11,311 bases of DNA from Candidatus Brocadiaceae bacterium (GCA_024653795.1 JANLHY010000290.1:1-11311); one strand, 5' to 3'. Counted from the stretch's first letter, positions 1 to 8,700 are shown. Made by a program: numbers and translations. Notes: generated from the sequence alone by a model not told the origin.

Positions 1-917
1 GATGTAATGGATTTGTTATACATAACTGCGGACTTATCGAGCAAGCCTCGATCAGCATAAGCCTCACCCAGTTTGTAAAGGGCGCGGGTATTGTCAGGAG
101 TTGTTTTTATGATATTTTCAAATTCCGAAATTGCCTCATCACAGAGGCCTTTCCCATAATATGCCTCTCCAAGATTGAGGCGCACCATGACATTAGAAGG
201 ATCCTTTGTCAAAATTCCTTTATACACATTTATGGCTTCATCCAGCATTCCTTTCGTGGCATACGTATGACCCAGATAGCACGATGCCAGCAAGTCGTCA
301 GGATTTTCATCTACAACTTTCTTAAATGAAGTTATGGCCTCATCAAAGAAACCTCTCGCATACTGGTTGTATCCGGCAATACTTCCGGGGGCAATCCCTT
401 TGTTAGCAATTTGGTAGGCCTTAGTTTTTTCATAGATTCTTTTCCCTTCTTTGGCCAGTTCCATATTCCTCATAGCCTCTACGTCTTTGGGATTTATCTT
501 TAGCGCCAGATTATGTTCTGCAATAGCTTCATTAAACATATTTTTATTCCTATACGCGAATCCGAGGTTATCGTGCGCCTTGGAATAATCCGGATTAATT
601 TTTACGGCCAATTTAAATTCCGCTATCGCATCATCAAACATCTTCTGCCTGCAAAAAGCCACACCAAGGTTGTTGCGTGCTTCTGCAAGATCAGGGTTAA
701 TCGTAAGCGCCCTCTTAAATTGCACGATTGCCTCCTCGGGCATGTCCTTATTCACATAATTTGCGCCAAGATTATTAAACCCCATCGCCAACTGGTATTT
801 GTCTGCCTCGCTGCTATTCTTTGATTGTTTTTTATTCGAAGAAGCGCATCCAAAGAAGCACAAGACAAGACAGATACACATTAGCATCTTTTTCATCTGG
901 CATTTGGATTTTAACAT
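1..917 (-). CDS. TPR-repeat lipoprotein, C-terminus cut by window edge
   Basis: This reading frame runs leftward and is open at the window edge, giving 305 codons with no stop. The N-terminus is a bacterial lipoprotein signal: a Lys-rich start, the hydrophobic run MLMCICLVLCFF, then FFGC-ASS with Cys24 as the likely lipidated residue. A low-complexity Ser/Lys/Gln linker follows. Tetratricopeptide repeats lie at about residues 42-75, 76-109, 110-143, 181-208, 209-242, 243-276 and 277 onward, with the usual NNLG/A-Y...EAI..F..AL.INP pattern. Residues 144-180 interrupt the series. The start at 917 is chosen because AGGTG (926-922) sits 4 nt upstream; the inner ATG at 896 has no ribosome site but would give an equally good signal peptide. 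TPR arrays bind other proteins; a membrane-anchored periplasmic scaffold is inferred, and the partner is unknown. It lies downstream of the acyltransferase on the same strand, 130 nt away. Confidence 0.85.
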   Translation of the reverse strand, partial: MLKSKCQMKKMLMCICLVLCFFGCASSNKKQSKNSSEADKYQLAMGFNNLGANYVNKDMPEEAIVQFKRALTINPDLAEARNNLGVAFCRQKMFDDAIAEFKLAVKINPDYSKAHDNLGFAYRNKNMFNEAIAEHNLALKINPKDVEAMRNMELAKEGKRIYEKTKAYQIANKGIAPGSIAGYNQYARGFFDEAITSFKKVVDENPDDLLASCYLGHTYATKGMLDEAINVYKGILTKDPSNVMVRLNLGEAYYGKGLCDEAISEFENIIKTTPDNTRALYKLGEAYADRGLLDKSAVMYNKSIT

Positions 918-999
918 TTTTCACCTATAAAAGACTCTGCGATTTGCGGCAAATTCCTCTCGCTGTAGATTAACATGCAATAAGTAATATTTTCCTTAA

Positions 1000-1026
1000 T
1001 TTATATGGAATCAATAGCAAAGTCAA
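1000..1026 (-). promoter_or_regulatory. Candidate sigma-70-type promoter for the TPR lipoprotein
   Basis: On the minus strand, TTGACT (1026-1021) is followed after 15 nt by TATAAA (1005-1000); a second reading gives TAAATT after 17 nt. It would start transcription near 993, leaving a leader of about 75 nt. The 15-nt spacing is short, so this is only a candidate. If active, the lipoprotein is not strictly dependent on read-through from the acyltransferase gene. Confidence 0.35.
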
Positions 1027-1047
1027 TAATAAAAAATAGCCGTATTT

Positions 1048-1782
1048 CTATGACTGCAAAAGCCCCAATACTTCGTTCCTCAATTGATTCGTTACCTGAA
1101 TAGTATATTCACGATCTGTCCTTGAGTTGTCGAAAGAAAGAGGTTTGCCAAAATTCATCTTAACGTATCTCTTTTCCGGGTGAGAGAGCCATCCACGTTT
1201 TGGCACAAATTGATTACTGCCACAAATAGCCATAGGCACAACCCTCCTCCCTGATTTCAAAACAATCAATGAAATACCTCTTTTAAATGCACCCAACCGA
1301 CCGTCCTCACTACGCGTCCCCTCGGGAAAAATTACAAGTGATTTTTTCGCTGTTAACTTCTTAATGGCTGTTAAAAGGGTTTCATAGGCCTTTCTATCTT
1401 CCCCTCTTTGAATGGGAATGTACCCTGCCGCTGTCATGTATGCCCCCAGGATTGGAATACGGAATATTGTATCCTTCGAAATAAAGCTAAAATTTATGGG
1501 TATACAGGCGAGAGAGAGTTTGATATCCATCATACTTTGATGGTTTGAGATAAAGATGACTGGCTCGTCCCTCGGTATGTTCTCCAGCCCCTGAATTTCT
1601 ATCTTCATGCCCAGGAGTTTAAATGCGATGCGGCTAAATAATCTTTCTATTGTATTAAAAACATTTTCTTTGTCTTTTGTATCCATAGTTAAGATTGCAG
1701 CCATCAATGTAGAAAATATCCAGAGCGAGCCGAACAACATCCATGAATACAAAGTAACCACTATCTGATAGAATTTATACAT
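1048..1782 (-). CDS. plsC: 1-acyl-sn-glycerol-3-phosphate acyltransferase (PlsC family)
   Basis: The protein has 244 residues, normal for bacterial PlsC. The family transfers an acyl chain from acyl-ACP or acyl-CoA to lysophosphatidic acid, making phosphatidic acid for membrane lipids at the inner face of the cytoplasmic membrane. The four acyltransferase blocks are visible in order: NHQSMMD at 80-86 (the catalytic H-x4-D, His81 and Asp86), GYIPIQR at 120-126, FPEGTRS at 152-158 and VVPMAI at 181-186. A hydrophobic segment at about 7-31 would anchor the N-terminus. The ATG at 1782 has GGAAG (1797-1793) about 10 nt upstream, slightly long but acceptable. Close relatives in this superfamily acylate other lysolipids or ornithine lipids, so the exact acceptor is not fixed by sequence. 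The TPR lipoprotein lies downstream on the same strand, but nothing links the two functionally. Confidence 0.93.
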   Translation of the reverse strand: MYKFYQIVVTLYSWMLFGSLWIFSTLMAAILTMDTKDKENVFNTIERLFSRIAFKLLGMKIEIQGLENIPRDEPVIFISNHQSMMDIKLSLACIPINFSFISKDTIFRIPILGAYMTAAGYIPIQRGEDRKAYETLLTAIKKLTAKKSLVIFPEGTRSEDGRLGAFKRGISLIVLKSGRRVVPMAICGSNQFVPKRGWLSHPEKRYVKMNFGKPLSFDNSRTDREYTIQVTNQLRNEVLGLLQS

Positions 1783-1842
1783 AACAAATGTGCTTCCACT
1801 TCTAAAAAAATTTCAGGACTGAATATTTATTTAATTGTCGTT

Positions 1843-1870
1843 ATTTTAGCTTCAAATTACCATTTTTCAA
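1843..1870 (-). promoter_or_regulatory. Candidate sigma-70-type promoter for plsC
   Basis: On the minus strand TTGAAA (1870-1865) and TAAAAT (1848-1843) are separated by 16 nt; each differs from consensus at one base. Transcription would begin near 1836, giving a leader of roughly 50 nt before the plsC ATG. This is the best sigma-70-like match I found in the window. Confidence 0.45.
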
Positions 1871-1966
1871 CCATTAAGATTTTGTTTGACAAATTGGCAC
1901 TTAAGTCATAACCTTGAATTTAGGTTCAGGAATTTAAAACTAGCCACAAAGTCACTAAGTTTTTCG

Positions 1967-2146
1967 TAATAGTTCACCGCAAAGACGCAAAGAGCGCAAA
2001 GGTAGTATTTTTTAGAAAGTAAATGCTGAAAATTTCTGAAAACTCTGTGATTTTGTTATAGAAGATAATCCTTCTGTGAAGTATTTTCTCTTATTTAAAG
2101 TTTTTTCTTTGCGTCCTTTGCGCCTTTGCGGTGGGCTGAAATGTTA
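1967..2146. repeat. 180-bp foldback (MITE-like) repeat, copy 1
   Basis: The element begins TAATAGTTCACCGC and ends GCGGTGGGCTGAAATGTTA. Its arms are imperfect inverted repeats of about 35-40 nt: the left arm is three 9-nt units built on CGCAAAG, and the right arm is their complement (CTTTGCG units), offset by a 4-nt GGGC insertion. The middle of about 100 nt is AT-rich and has no reading frame. A second copy of identical length and roughly nine-tenths identity lies at 5522-5701 in the same orientation. Two copies with shared ends and no coding capacity suggest a non-autonomous mobile or dispersed repeat family. The arms could form a long hairpin in DNA or RNA. No clear target-site duplication is visible. 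Confidence 0.85.
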
Positions 2147-2165
2147 TCTAAAATGAAGCATTATT

Positions 2166-2171
2166 AAGGAG
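2166..2171 (+). promoter_or_regulatory. Ribosome binding site deciding a GTG start
   Basis: AAGGAG at 2166-2171 is 7 nt from the GTG at 2179 but only 1 nt from the in-frame TTG at 2173. The spacing selects GTG 2179 as the start and removes two residues from the longest open frame. Confidence 0.75.
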
Positions 2172-2178
2172 CTTGGTA

Positions 2179-5040
2179 GTGTCTGTTAAAAATAATGCCA
2201 GCTTGAGGGTATTATATATCCCTTTAGAGTTTAAAACGTGGCAAAATGCGAGCCATTTCCCTTATCCCGCAAATTTTGCTTTTGAAGAAGGGTTTACTGC
2301 CAACGGGGTGGAATATCTGACAATTCCTGCCCTTTATGAAACGACTTCTTCCGAACAGACTTCATGGCTCAGCCACGCACGTGAACTCTGCACAGGAAAA
2401 TACTTTGATCAGGTTTGGCTGGAGATAGTTCACAGCAGATTTGACGAAGATTTCCTGGATTGGATTACGACAATAGCTCCCGTGCGCATTGGCTTTATCT
2501 GGGAAAGCTATGAAATGCACCCTGATGAACTTGTAAATAATCCCGAAGGCGCCAAAAGACGCCGCACTAATCTCGAAAAGAATCTTAAATTTGTTACGCA
2601 TGTTGTTGCTATTGATGAAAAAGATGTGGAAGAATTTAACGCTCATGGCCTGGTAAAAGCCAAGTGGTTGTGGGATGCCGGTATAGTGCCAGAGCGCTTT
2701 ATCTGCAAGGAACTTCCACCAACGCCCGCACCCAATAATTGTGCGGTTTTTTACGGAGCTCTCTACGGAGAAAGGAAAATATGGTTAGAACACAGCGCTT
2801 TAAAGGGATTGCTTGTCCGCCCGGCAGCCTCACCAGAATACACTACCAATTTGCCCGGTCTTTTTAATAAATTGAATGACACTTCTGAGGCGTTTTTAAA
2901 AGAAGGTAACGCCGTTACCGTAGATTTCTTTTCAACTTACATAGACTCTTTACGTGTCATTCGCAGGGAATGCTTTGCCATTTGGTTGAAGGGGCTGAGT
3001 ATGGGGGCAGCGATTGTGAATTTGCCACAATTCGGCAAGGGTTATGCAAGCCGCGTACTTGAAGGGATGGCTGCCGGGCGACCGGTTATAAGCTGTGAAA
3101 TCCCCGATCGACCCAAGACCAAAGCCCTTTTTGAGGATGGAAAAGAAATTTTATTGTACAAGGGAGATAATCCTTATCAACTGGCCGAACATATACAACG
3201 GATTCTGCGTGAACCTGATTTTGCCCGGCGGATTTCAGCAAATGCCAGAAGTAAAATAAAAAATTTCCATACAACAGAAAGGTTAGTTAGCCAGATCCTT
3301 GACTGGGTTGAAAATAAAACGACAGGTTCAGCAGTTAAAAGGGGCATGTCTCTGGGGAAAAATAAAATTACAATCTCAGATTCGCATGATTGCCTATCAG
3401 AACTCTGTAAAGCCAATTTGTGGAGCGACAATAAGCCTCTCCGCCTTCACCTTGGCTGCGGGGAACAGTATCTTGACGGCTATGTAAATGTCGATTATCC
3501 ACCAAGCGAGCATAATGTCATGCAGGTTAAGGCGGACGTTTATGCAAACGTTACTGAATTGGATTTCCCTGCCGGGTCTGTAGACGAGATCAGGTTGCAC
3601 CATGTCTTTGAACACTTTAATCGTGTTACAGCGCTGGCTATGCTGATCAAGTGGCACCAGTGGCTGAAGATCGGCGGTAAACTGCACATTGAGACTCCTG
3701 ATCTTGTGGGAAGCGCCAAAACATTATTGGCTGAATCTTCCTGGAAGACAAAAATGGGAGTTGTGCGTCACATTGCCGGAGATCAGTCCTCCGGCTGGGC
3801 ATATCACATCGATCACTGGTTTCCTGAAAGGTTTGAACAGACCCTGAACCGATTGGGATTTAGCGCCGTACAGACCCAGTCAAGTTCCTGGCCCCACGAG
3901 CCGTTTTTATCAAATGTTGCGGCAATTGCGGTAAAGTCCCAGAACGTTGCTTTGGCGGTGCAATTGACGGCTGCTGATGAATTGCTGTGGGAAAGTACCG
4001 TTTCTCCAAGTGAGCAGCCAACATTTGAAATCTGGGAAAAACAGCTTCGCTCGATACTTTTAGATAACCAAAAGGCGCCATCCCATAATGTGCAATCATT
4101 CACAGGTACCCAGATTACCGATGCCCTGAAGATATTCCAGCAATCCGTACCGGAACTACCTATAGATGAACTTCATAACTTTAACCAGAGAGACCGGGAT
4201 AGGTGGGTTCATGCGAAGGCATTGACTGTCCCGTCTGGATCACATATTCTGGATATAGGGGCAGGGACGTGTCCCTACAGGCCGTTATTTGCCAATTGTG
4301 TCTACAAGGCCCATGACTTCAAAAAGTACACGGGAGAAAAGCTCGGGGGGACAAAGGAATACGGTATTATAGATTACGAATCTGATATCTGTGCTATACC
4401 GGTTGCAGATAACTCCTTTGACGTAATCCTTTGTACCGAAGTCCTGGAGCATACTCCTGAGCCAATTGAAGCGCTGCGTGAAATGGTGCGAATATTAAAA
4501 CCAGGTGGACGATTATTCATAACCGCACCGCTCGGTTCCGGACTGCATCAAATGCCATATCACTACTACGGAGGCTTTACGGCTGAATGGTACAAGCACT
4601 TTGGTTCAAAATTCGGACTTTACGTTACTGAAATCACACCAAACGGTGGTTTTTTCAAACTACTTGCTCAGGAATGCGCACGGGTGGCGTGGACATTGTC
4701 ACAACACCAGCATCTACACGGAAACAATGTGGAGTTCATTCGAAACGTATTCGGGGAATGGATTCCACGATATCTGTTCGCATTAGAGGAAAAGCACTTT
4801 ATTGATCAATTTACTGTTGGCTATCACGTAGAAGCCGTAAAGGTCAGGGATATAGATATTATTCAAAAGATGATTGATAAAGATACACAAAACGTAAATC
4901 TTTATATTGAAGCAGCGCGTTCCCAGATGAATCAAGGTAAATTCTCACATGCAAAAATGTATGTTGAAGATGCTTCTGAACTGGATTATAATAATCCTGC
5001 GGTGTTGAAACTTTACAAACAGGTTATGGAAAGGAAATGA
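2179..5040 (+). CDS. Glycosyltransferase fused to two SAM-dependent methyltransferases
   Basis: The protein has 953 residues and three catalytic regions. Residues 1 to about 378 form a CgeB-like/group-1 glycosyltransferase (GT-B type), recognised by the C-terminal nucleotide-sugar block YASRVLEGMAAGRPVIS and the following EDGKEILLY segment. Residues about 415-590 are a methyltransferase of the predicted SAM-dependent type: LHLGCGEQYLDGYVNVD (423-439), then RLHHVFEHF and LKIGGKLHIETPDL. Residues about 660-885 are a second, class I methyltransferase: ILDIGAGTCPYRPL (690-703), FDVILCTEVLEH (747-758) and LKPGGRLFITAP (773-784). The last 50 residues look like a single TPR-type helical pair. No signal peptide or membrane span is seen, so it should act in the cytoplasm. 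The likely role, by inference, is adding and O-methylating sugars in a surface or flagellar glycan. The acceptor and the sugar are unknown. The start is GTG, set by the ribosome site. The aspartic protease gene starts 1 nt after the stop. Confidence 0.85.
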   Translation: MSVKNNASLRVLYIPLEFKTWQNASHFPYPANFAFEEGFTANGVEYLTIPALYETTSSEQTSWLSHARELCTGKYFDQVWLEIVHSRFDEDFLDWITTIAPVRIGFIWESYEMHPDELVNNPEGAKRRRTNLEKNLKFVTHVVAIDEKDVEEFNAHGLVKAKWLWDAGIVPERFICKELPPTPAPNNCAVFYGALYGERKIWLEHSALKGLLVRPAASPEYTTNLPGLFNKLNDTSEAFLKEGNAVTVDFFSTYIDSLRVIRRECFAIWLKGLSMGAAIVNLPQFGKGYASRVLEGMAAGRPVISCEIPDRPKTKALFEDGKEILLYKGDNPYQLAEHIQRILREPDFARRISANARSKIKNFHTTERLVSQILDWVENKTTGSAVKRGMSLGKNKITISDSHDCLSELCKANLWSDNKPLRLHLGCGEQYLDGYVNVDYPPSEHNVMQVKADVYANVTELDFPAGSVDEIRLHHVFEHFNRVTALAMLIKWHQWLKIGGKLHIETPDLVGSAKTLLAESSWKTKMGVVRHIAGDQSSGWAYHIDHWFPERFEQTLNRLGFSAVQTQSSSWPHEPFLSNVAAIAVKSQNVALAVQLTAADELLWESTVSPSEQPTFEIWEKQLRSILLDNQKAPSHNVQSFTGTQITDALKIFQQSVPELPIDELHNFNQRDRDRWVHAKALTVPSGSHILDIGAGTCPYRPLFANCVYKAHDFKKYTGEKLGGTKEYGIIDYESDICAIPVADNSFDVILCTEVLEHTPEPIEALREMVRILKPGGRLFITAPLGSGLHQMPYHYYGGFTAEWYKHFGSKFGLYVTEITPNGGFFKLLAQECARVAWTLSQHQHLHGNNVEFIRNVFGEWIPRYLFALEEKHFIDQFTVGYHVEAVKVRDIDIIQKMIDKDTQNVNLYIEAARSQMNQGKFSHAKMYVEDASELDYNNPAVLKLYKQVMERK

Positions 5041-5041
5041 A

Positions 5042-5497
5042 ATGGAACTGGTTATGTTCAGGAAGGAAGACAAAAGTATGGGCGAGATAAAGGTAAAAAT
5101 TGAGTTAGAAAATTTTGGTGATAGATATATGTACATGGAAAAGAAAATTCAGGAAAATGAAATAAGAAGATATAAGATGGATGCGGTTGTGGATACAGGT
5201 GCAGTAATGCTGATGCTTCCACAGGATGTGGTAGAGGAACTCGGTTTGAAGATTCAACGTACTGTTGTGGTTACTTATGCAGATGAGAGGAAGGATGAAA
5301 GGCGTGTTGCAGGGACTGTTACAATAAAAATCGGCAAAAGGTTTATGAACACAGATTGTATAGTAGGTCCACCAGCAAGTGAGGCATTAATTGGGCAGGT
5401 TATCTTAGAAGAACTCGACCTGATTCCTGATTGCCAGAAGCAAACGTTGTCGCCCAGACCTGAATCGCCAATTTACCCTTCTTTAAAGATGAAATAA
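5042..5497 (+). CDS. Retropepsin-like (clan AA) aspartic protease
   Basis: This 151-residue protein has the single-domain retroviral-type aspartic protease plan: MDAVVDTGAVMLMLP with the catalytic DTGA at 51-54, then ALIG at 115-118 (the hydrophobic-hydrophobic-Gly motif) and the C-terminal LEELDLIPD...LSPRPESP stretch typical of bacterial clan AA members. Such enzymes work as homodimers, each chain giving one Asp. Bacterial substrates are mostly unknown, and activity here is not proven. ATG 5042 has an AAAGGA ribosome site overlapping the preceding gene's end. A second in-frame ATG at 5078 (MGEIKVKIELENFGD) also has a purine-rich GGAAGGA upstream, and family members commonly begin near that point. 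The 1-nt gap to the glycosyltransferase/methyltransferase gene implies co-transcription. No signal peptide is seen. The second 180-bp repeat begins 24 nt after the stop. Confidence 0.85.
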   Translation: MELVMFRKEDKSMGEIKVKIELENFGDRYMYMEKKIQENEIRRYKMDAVVDTGAVMLMLPQDVVEELGLKIQRTVVVTYADERKDERRVAGTVTIKIGKRFMNTDCIVGPPASEALIGQVILEELDLIPDCQKQTLSPRPESPIYPSLKMK

Positions 5498-5521
5498 AAA
5501 TGGGAAGCATATCTTAAATCA

Positions 5522-5701
5522 TAATAGTTCACCGCAAAGGCGCAAAGAGCGCAAAGGTATTATTTTTTAGAAAGTAAATGCTGAAAATTTCTGAAAAACC
5601 TTGTGATTTTCTTATAGAAGATACTTCTTCTGTGAGGTTTTTCACTTTTTTAAAGTTTTTCCTCTGCGTCCTTTGCGCCTTTGCGGTGGGCTGAACTGTT
5701 A
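5522..5701. repeat. 180-bp foldback (MITE-like) repeat, copy 2
   Basis: This is a second copy of the element at 1967-2146: same length, same orientation, same TAATAGTTCACCGC start and GGGCTGAACTGTTA end. Differences cluster in the AT-rich middle, including one compensating pair of 1-nt indels. The left arm (CCGCAAAGG then CGCAAAGAG then CGCAAAGG) pairs with the right arm (CTGCGTC, CTTTGCGCC, TTTGCGGTG) except for a 4-nt insertion. It fills most of the 228-nt gap between the protease and the large glycosyltransferase gene and ends 24 nt before that gene's first ATG. The 5' leader of that gene therefore probably includes the element or starts in it. Confidence 0.85.
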
Positions 5702-5725
5702 TGTTGAACCGATGACTTTAAGCGA

Positions 5726-8700
5726 ATGAATGTGGCCATGAACCTGAAACTATTATACATCGGAATGGAATATGACTATGGCGATAAGGCAAGGGGCCTT
5801 TCGTTTGAGCACAGGAATTTTTACCATTCCTTAAACAGTTACTGTGGAAAGCAAGGTTGGGATTTTGTTCACTACGACTTTATGGAACGGGGGTTGATAC
5901 TCGGCCTAGACTCAATGACACAAGAATTATATGAATTAGCTAAAAAGGAAAAACCCACATATTTATTCGCTGTGCTATTTGATTTTCATCGTGATCCAAG
6001 ACATGAGGTTTTTAAACACATATCATCATTAGGCACAATAACTATTCACTGGTTTTGTGATGACCACTGGCGGTTTGAAAAGTATAGCTCTGTAGTTGCT
6101 CCTCATTTTGATTTTGTTTGCACAACAGCAAACAGTGCCCTTCCAAAATATGGAAAAATTGGAATGTCTCATAAAGTTTTAAAAACTCAATGGGCATGTA
6201 ATTATGAATTGTACGTCCCTTATGATATCGGGAAGGACCTGGATATAAGTTTTGTGGGTCAGCCACATGGAAATCGTGTAGAAGTTTTATCAAAGTTGAT
6301 TGAAAGTGGGCTTAAGTTGGAAGTATTTGGTTTTGGATGGGAAAATCGGCCACGCATTCCCTTTCATCAAATGGTTAGACTGTTTTCCAGGAGTAAAATC
6401 AATCTCAATTTATCGAATTCGTCAACATTGATTGGTCAGCAGATTAAGGGGAGAAATTTTGAGATTCCAGGGACAAGAAGTTTCCTGCTGACAAGCAATG
6501 CCGAGAATCTGTCAGAGTATTACGAAGATGGAAAAGAGATAGTAATATTTGATACTGCTGAAGAGTTAGTAGATAAAGCAACCTACTACCTAAAAAGCGA
6601 AAATGAAAGAAATAAAATAGCGGAAAATGGTTACAAGCGGACGTTAGCAGAACATACATGGCATCATCGTTTAGATGAAATATTCGGTTATATAAATACG
6701 AAACAACATCATTTATTGATTCCGGGAGAGCCACTTGTTTCAGTAATAATTCCGTGCTACAACCAGGCACACTTCTTACCTGAAGCAGTCGAATCAGTGG
6801 CAAACCAAACATTTACCGACTGGGAGTGCATTATTGTTAACGACGGTAGTCCCGATAATACTTCGGAAACCGCAAGACAGCTAATCGCCAATTATTCTGA
6901 TAAGCAAATCAGGTTGATCGAAAAAAGGAATGGTGGTTTATCTGACGCTAGAAATGTTGGGATTAAAAACTCTAAAGGAAAATATATTTTGCCGCTTGAC
7001 GCCGACGATTTAATTCATCCTGAAATGCTGCAAAAGACGGTCTCTTTATTGAAAACACATCCAGAAATTGCCATTGCCTATACTGACGTAAGGCATTTTG
7101 GCAGTGCGAATCAAATTGTTTGTGCTGGAGAGTATGATTTTAAACGATTGTGTTTTCAAAACCATCTTAACTACTGCTCACTGTATCGACGTGAAGCCTG
7201 GGAGTCTGCAGGTGGATATAACCCCAACATGGTCTGGGGATATGAAGATTGGGACTTTTGGATCTCTTGTGGAGAGAAGGGATATTATGGAAAGAGGATT
7301 TCCAAGCCGCTATTTATGTACCGTGTAAAAGAGACGAGTATGTATACAAAAGCACTTGAGCATCATGGTGAGTTAATGGCTCGAATTATCCTAAACCATC
7401 CAAGCCTTTATGGCCAGAAACACGCTCTTGAGGCAAAACTAATATTAGATCAATGTTCTACTGGAAAGTTGAAAACCGATCCTATGGTTTCTGTTATTGT
7501 CCCCACATACAACAGGCCGGATACCTTGAAAAGAACACTGGAAAGTATTGCGGCACAAACCTACAACCGTATTGAAGCAATTGTGGTTAACGATGCAGGT
7601 GAAGATGTATCGGGTGTTATAGACACTTTCCATGATCGACTGTCCATCAAATACCTAGTTCACGATAAAAACAAGGGCCTCGCAGCAGTAAGAAATACCG
7701 CCGTCAAGCATGCAACAGGTCAATATATTGCCTACCTTGATGACGATGATATCTTCCACCCACACCATATAGAAACGGCAGTAAAAGTATTAACAACTAT
7801 GAATTATAAAGCGGTTTATACGGATGCCTACAGGGCATATCAGACGAAAGAGGGAGATACCTATCAGGTAATTAAAAAAGACATTCCGTATTCCATAGAT
7901 TATGTGAAAGATATTTTCTATAAAACCAATATTACGCCAATCCTTTGTGTAGTTCATGATAGAATGTGTTTTGATGAAATTGGGATGTTTGACGAATCGT
8001 TACCTGTCCTTGAGGATTGGGATTTATGGATTCGGATGGCAGAGAAGTATGATTTTTATCATATAAAGAAGGTGACGTGCGAATTCAGTTGGAGAGTGGA
8101 TGGGACGTCGACAACAAGCAGCAAGCAGAATGAGTTTGCAAGGGTTCGAGAGTTGATTTATAAAAAGTATTATCAGAAGTTTCAAGATGCGCTTATGCAA
8201 ACATCCGCTGTTGCCCGGAAACCAGTTTCTATAATCATCCTGACCTGGAATGCCCTGGAATATACCCAAAAGTGCGTTAATTCAATCCAAAATCACACAA
8301 GCTATCCACACGAGATTGTCTTTGTAGATAATGCGTCAACTGATGGCACTGTTGAATACCTCCGCAAACTGGTGAAAGAACATTCAAATTATAAACTCAT
8401 TGAAAATCAGGAAAACAAGGGTTTTGCCGCGGGTAATAATCAAGGAGTCTCGGCCGCCAGCGGGGAGTACGTGATGCTCCTCAATAACGATGTGCTCGTC
8501 TCTGGCGGCTGGCTGGAGAGTCTGGTAGAAAGCTTAGAAATAGATAAAAACATTGGCATGGTTGGCCCCATCACAAACTCTATCAGCGGCAGACAACAGG
8601 TAATTTCTATTCCGTATGCTGACGAAAAAGGATTCCATGAATTTGCACAAGGAATAAGAAAAAAATACAAAGGAAGGATAACTCCCCGCTGCCGTGTTGC

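Larger units (their letters stand above)
1783..2178. other. Divergent intergenic region between plsC and the glycosyltransferase fusion gene
   Basis: This 396-nt gap separates genes transcribed away from each other. It contains a minus-strand promoter candidate for plsC (1843-1870), the first copy of the 180-bp foldback repeat (1967-2146) and a strong ribosome site at its right end. A plus-strand TTGACA at 1886 has only a poor -10 partner. A TAAAAT at 2149-2154, with TTGCGG 17 nt earlier inside the repeat, could be a weak promoter for the downstream gene. I see no small gene in the gap. Confidence 0.6.

Noticed and set aside
513..824. Plus-strand 103-codon open frame
   Set aside because: It lies antisense to the TPR lipoprotein, whose signal peptide and repeats are clear; the plus-strand translation shows no domain, and it has no ribosome site.
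1895..1909. TGGCAC at 1895 as a second sigma-54 promoter
   Set aside because: The -24 box is perfect, but the -12 position reads TCAT instead of TTGC, so the essential GC is missing.
1886..1914. Plus-strand TTGACA as promoter for the glycosyltransferase fusion gene
   Set aside because: The -35 is perfect, but the hexamer at 17 nt is TAACCT and the transcript would have to cross the foldback repeat; too weak to call.
1976..2002. CGCAAAG 9-nt periodic units as a CRISPR or VNTR array
   Set aside because: There are only three short units with no spacers, and they face an inverted copy 100 nt away, so this is a foldback arm.
2362..4103. Several minus-strand open frames inside the glycosyltransferase-methyltransferase gene
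   Set aside because: They are shadows of a gene with clear motifs on the plus strand; none has a domain or a ribosome site.
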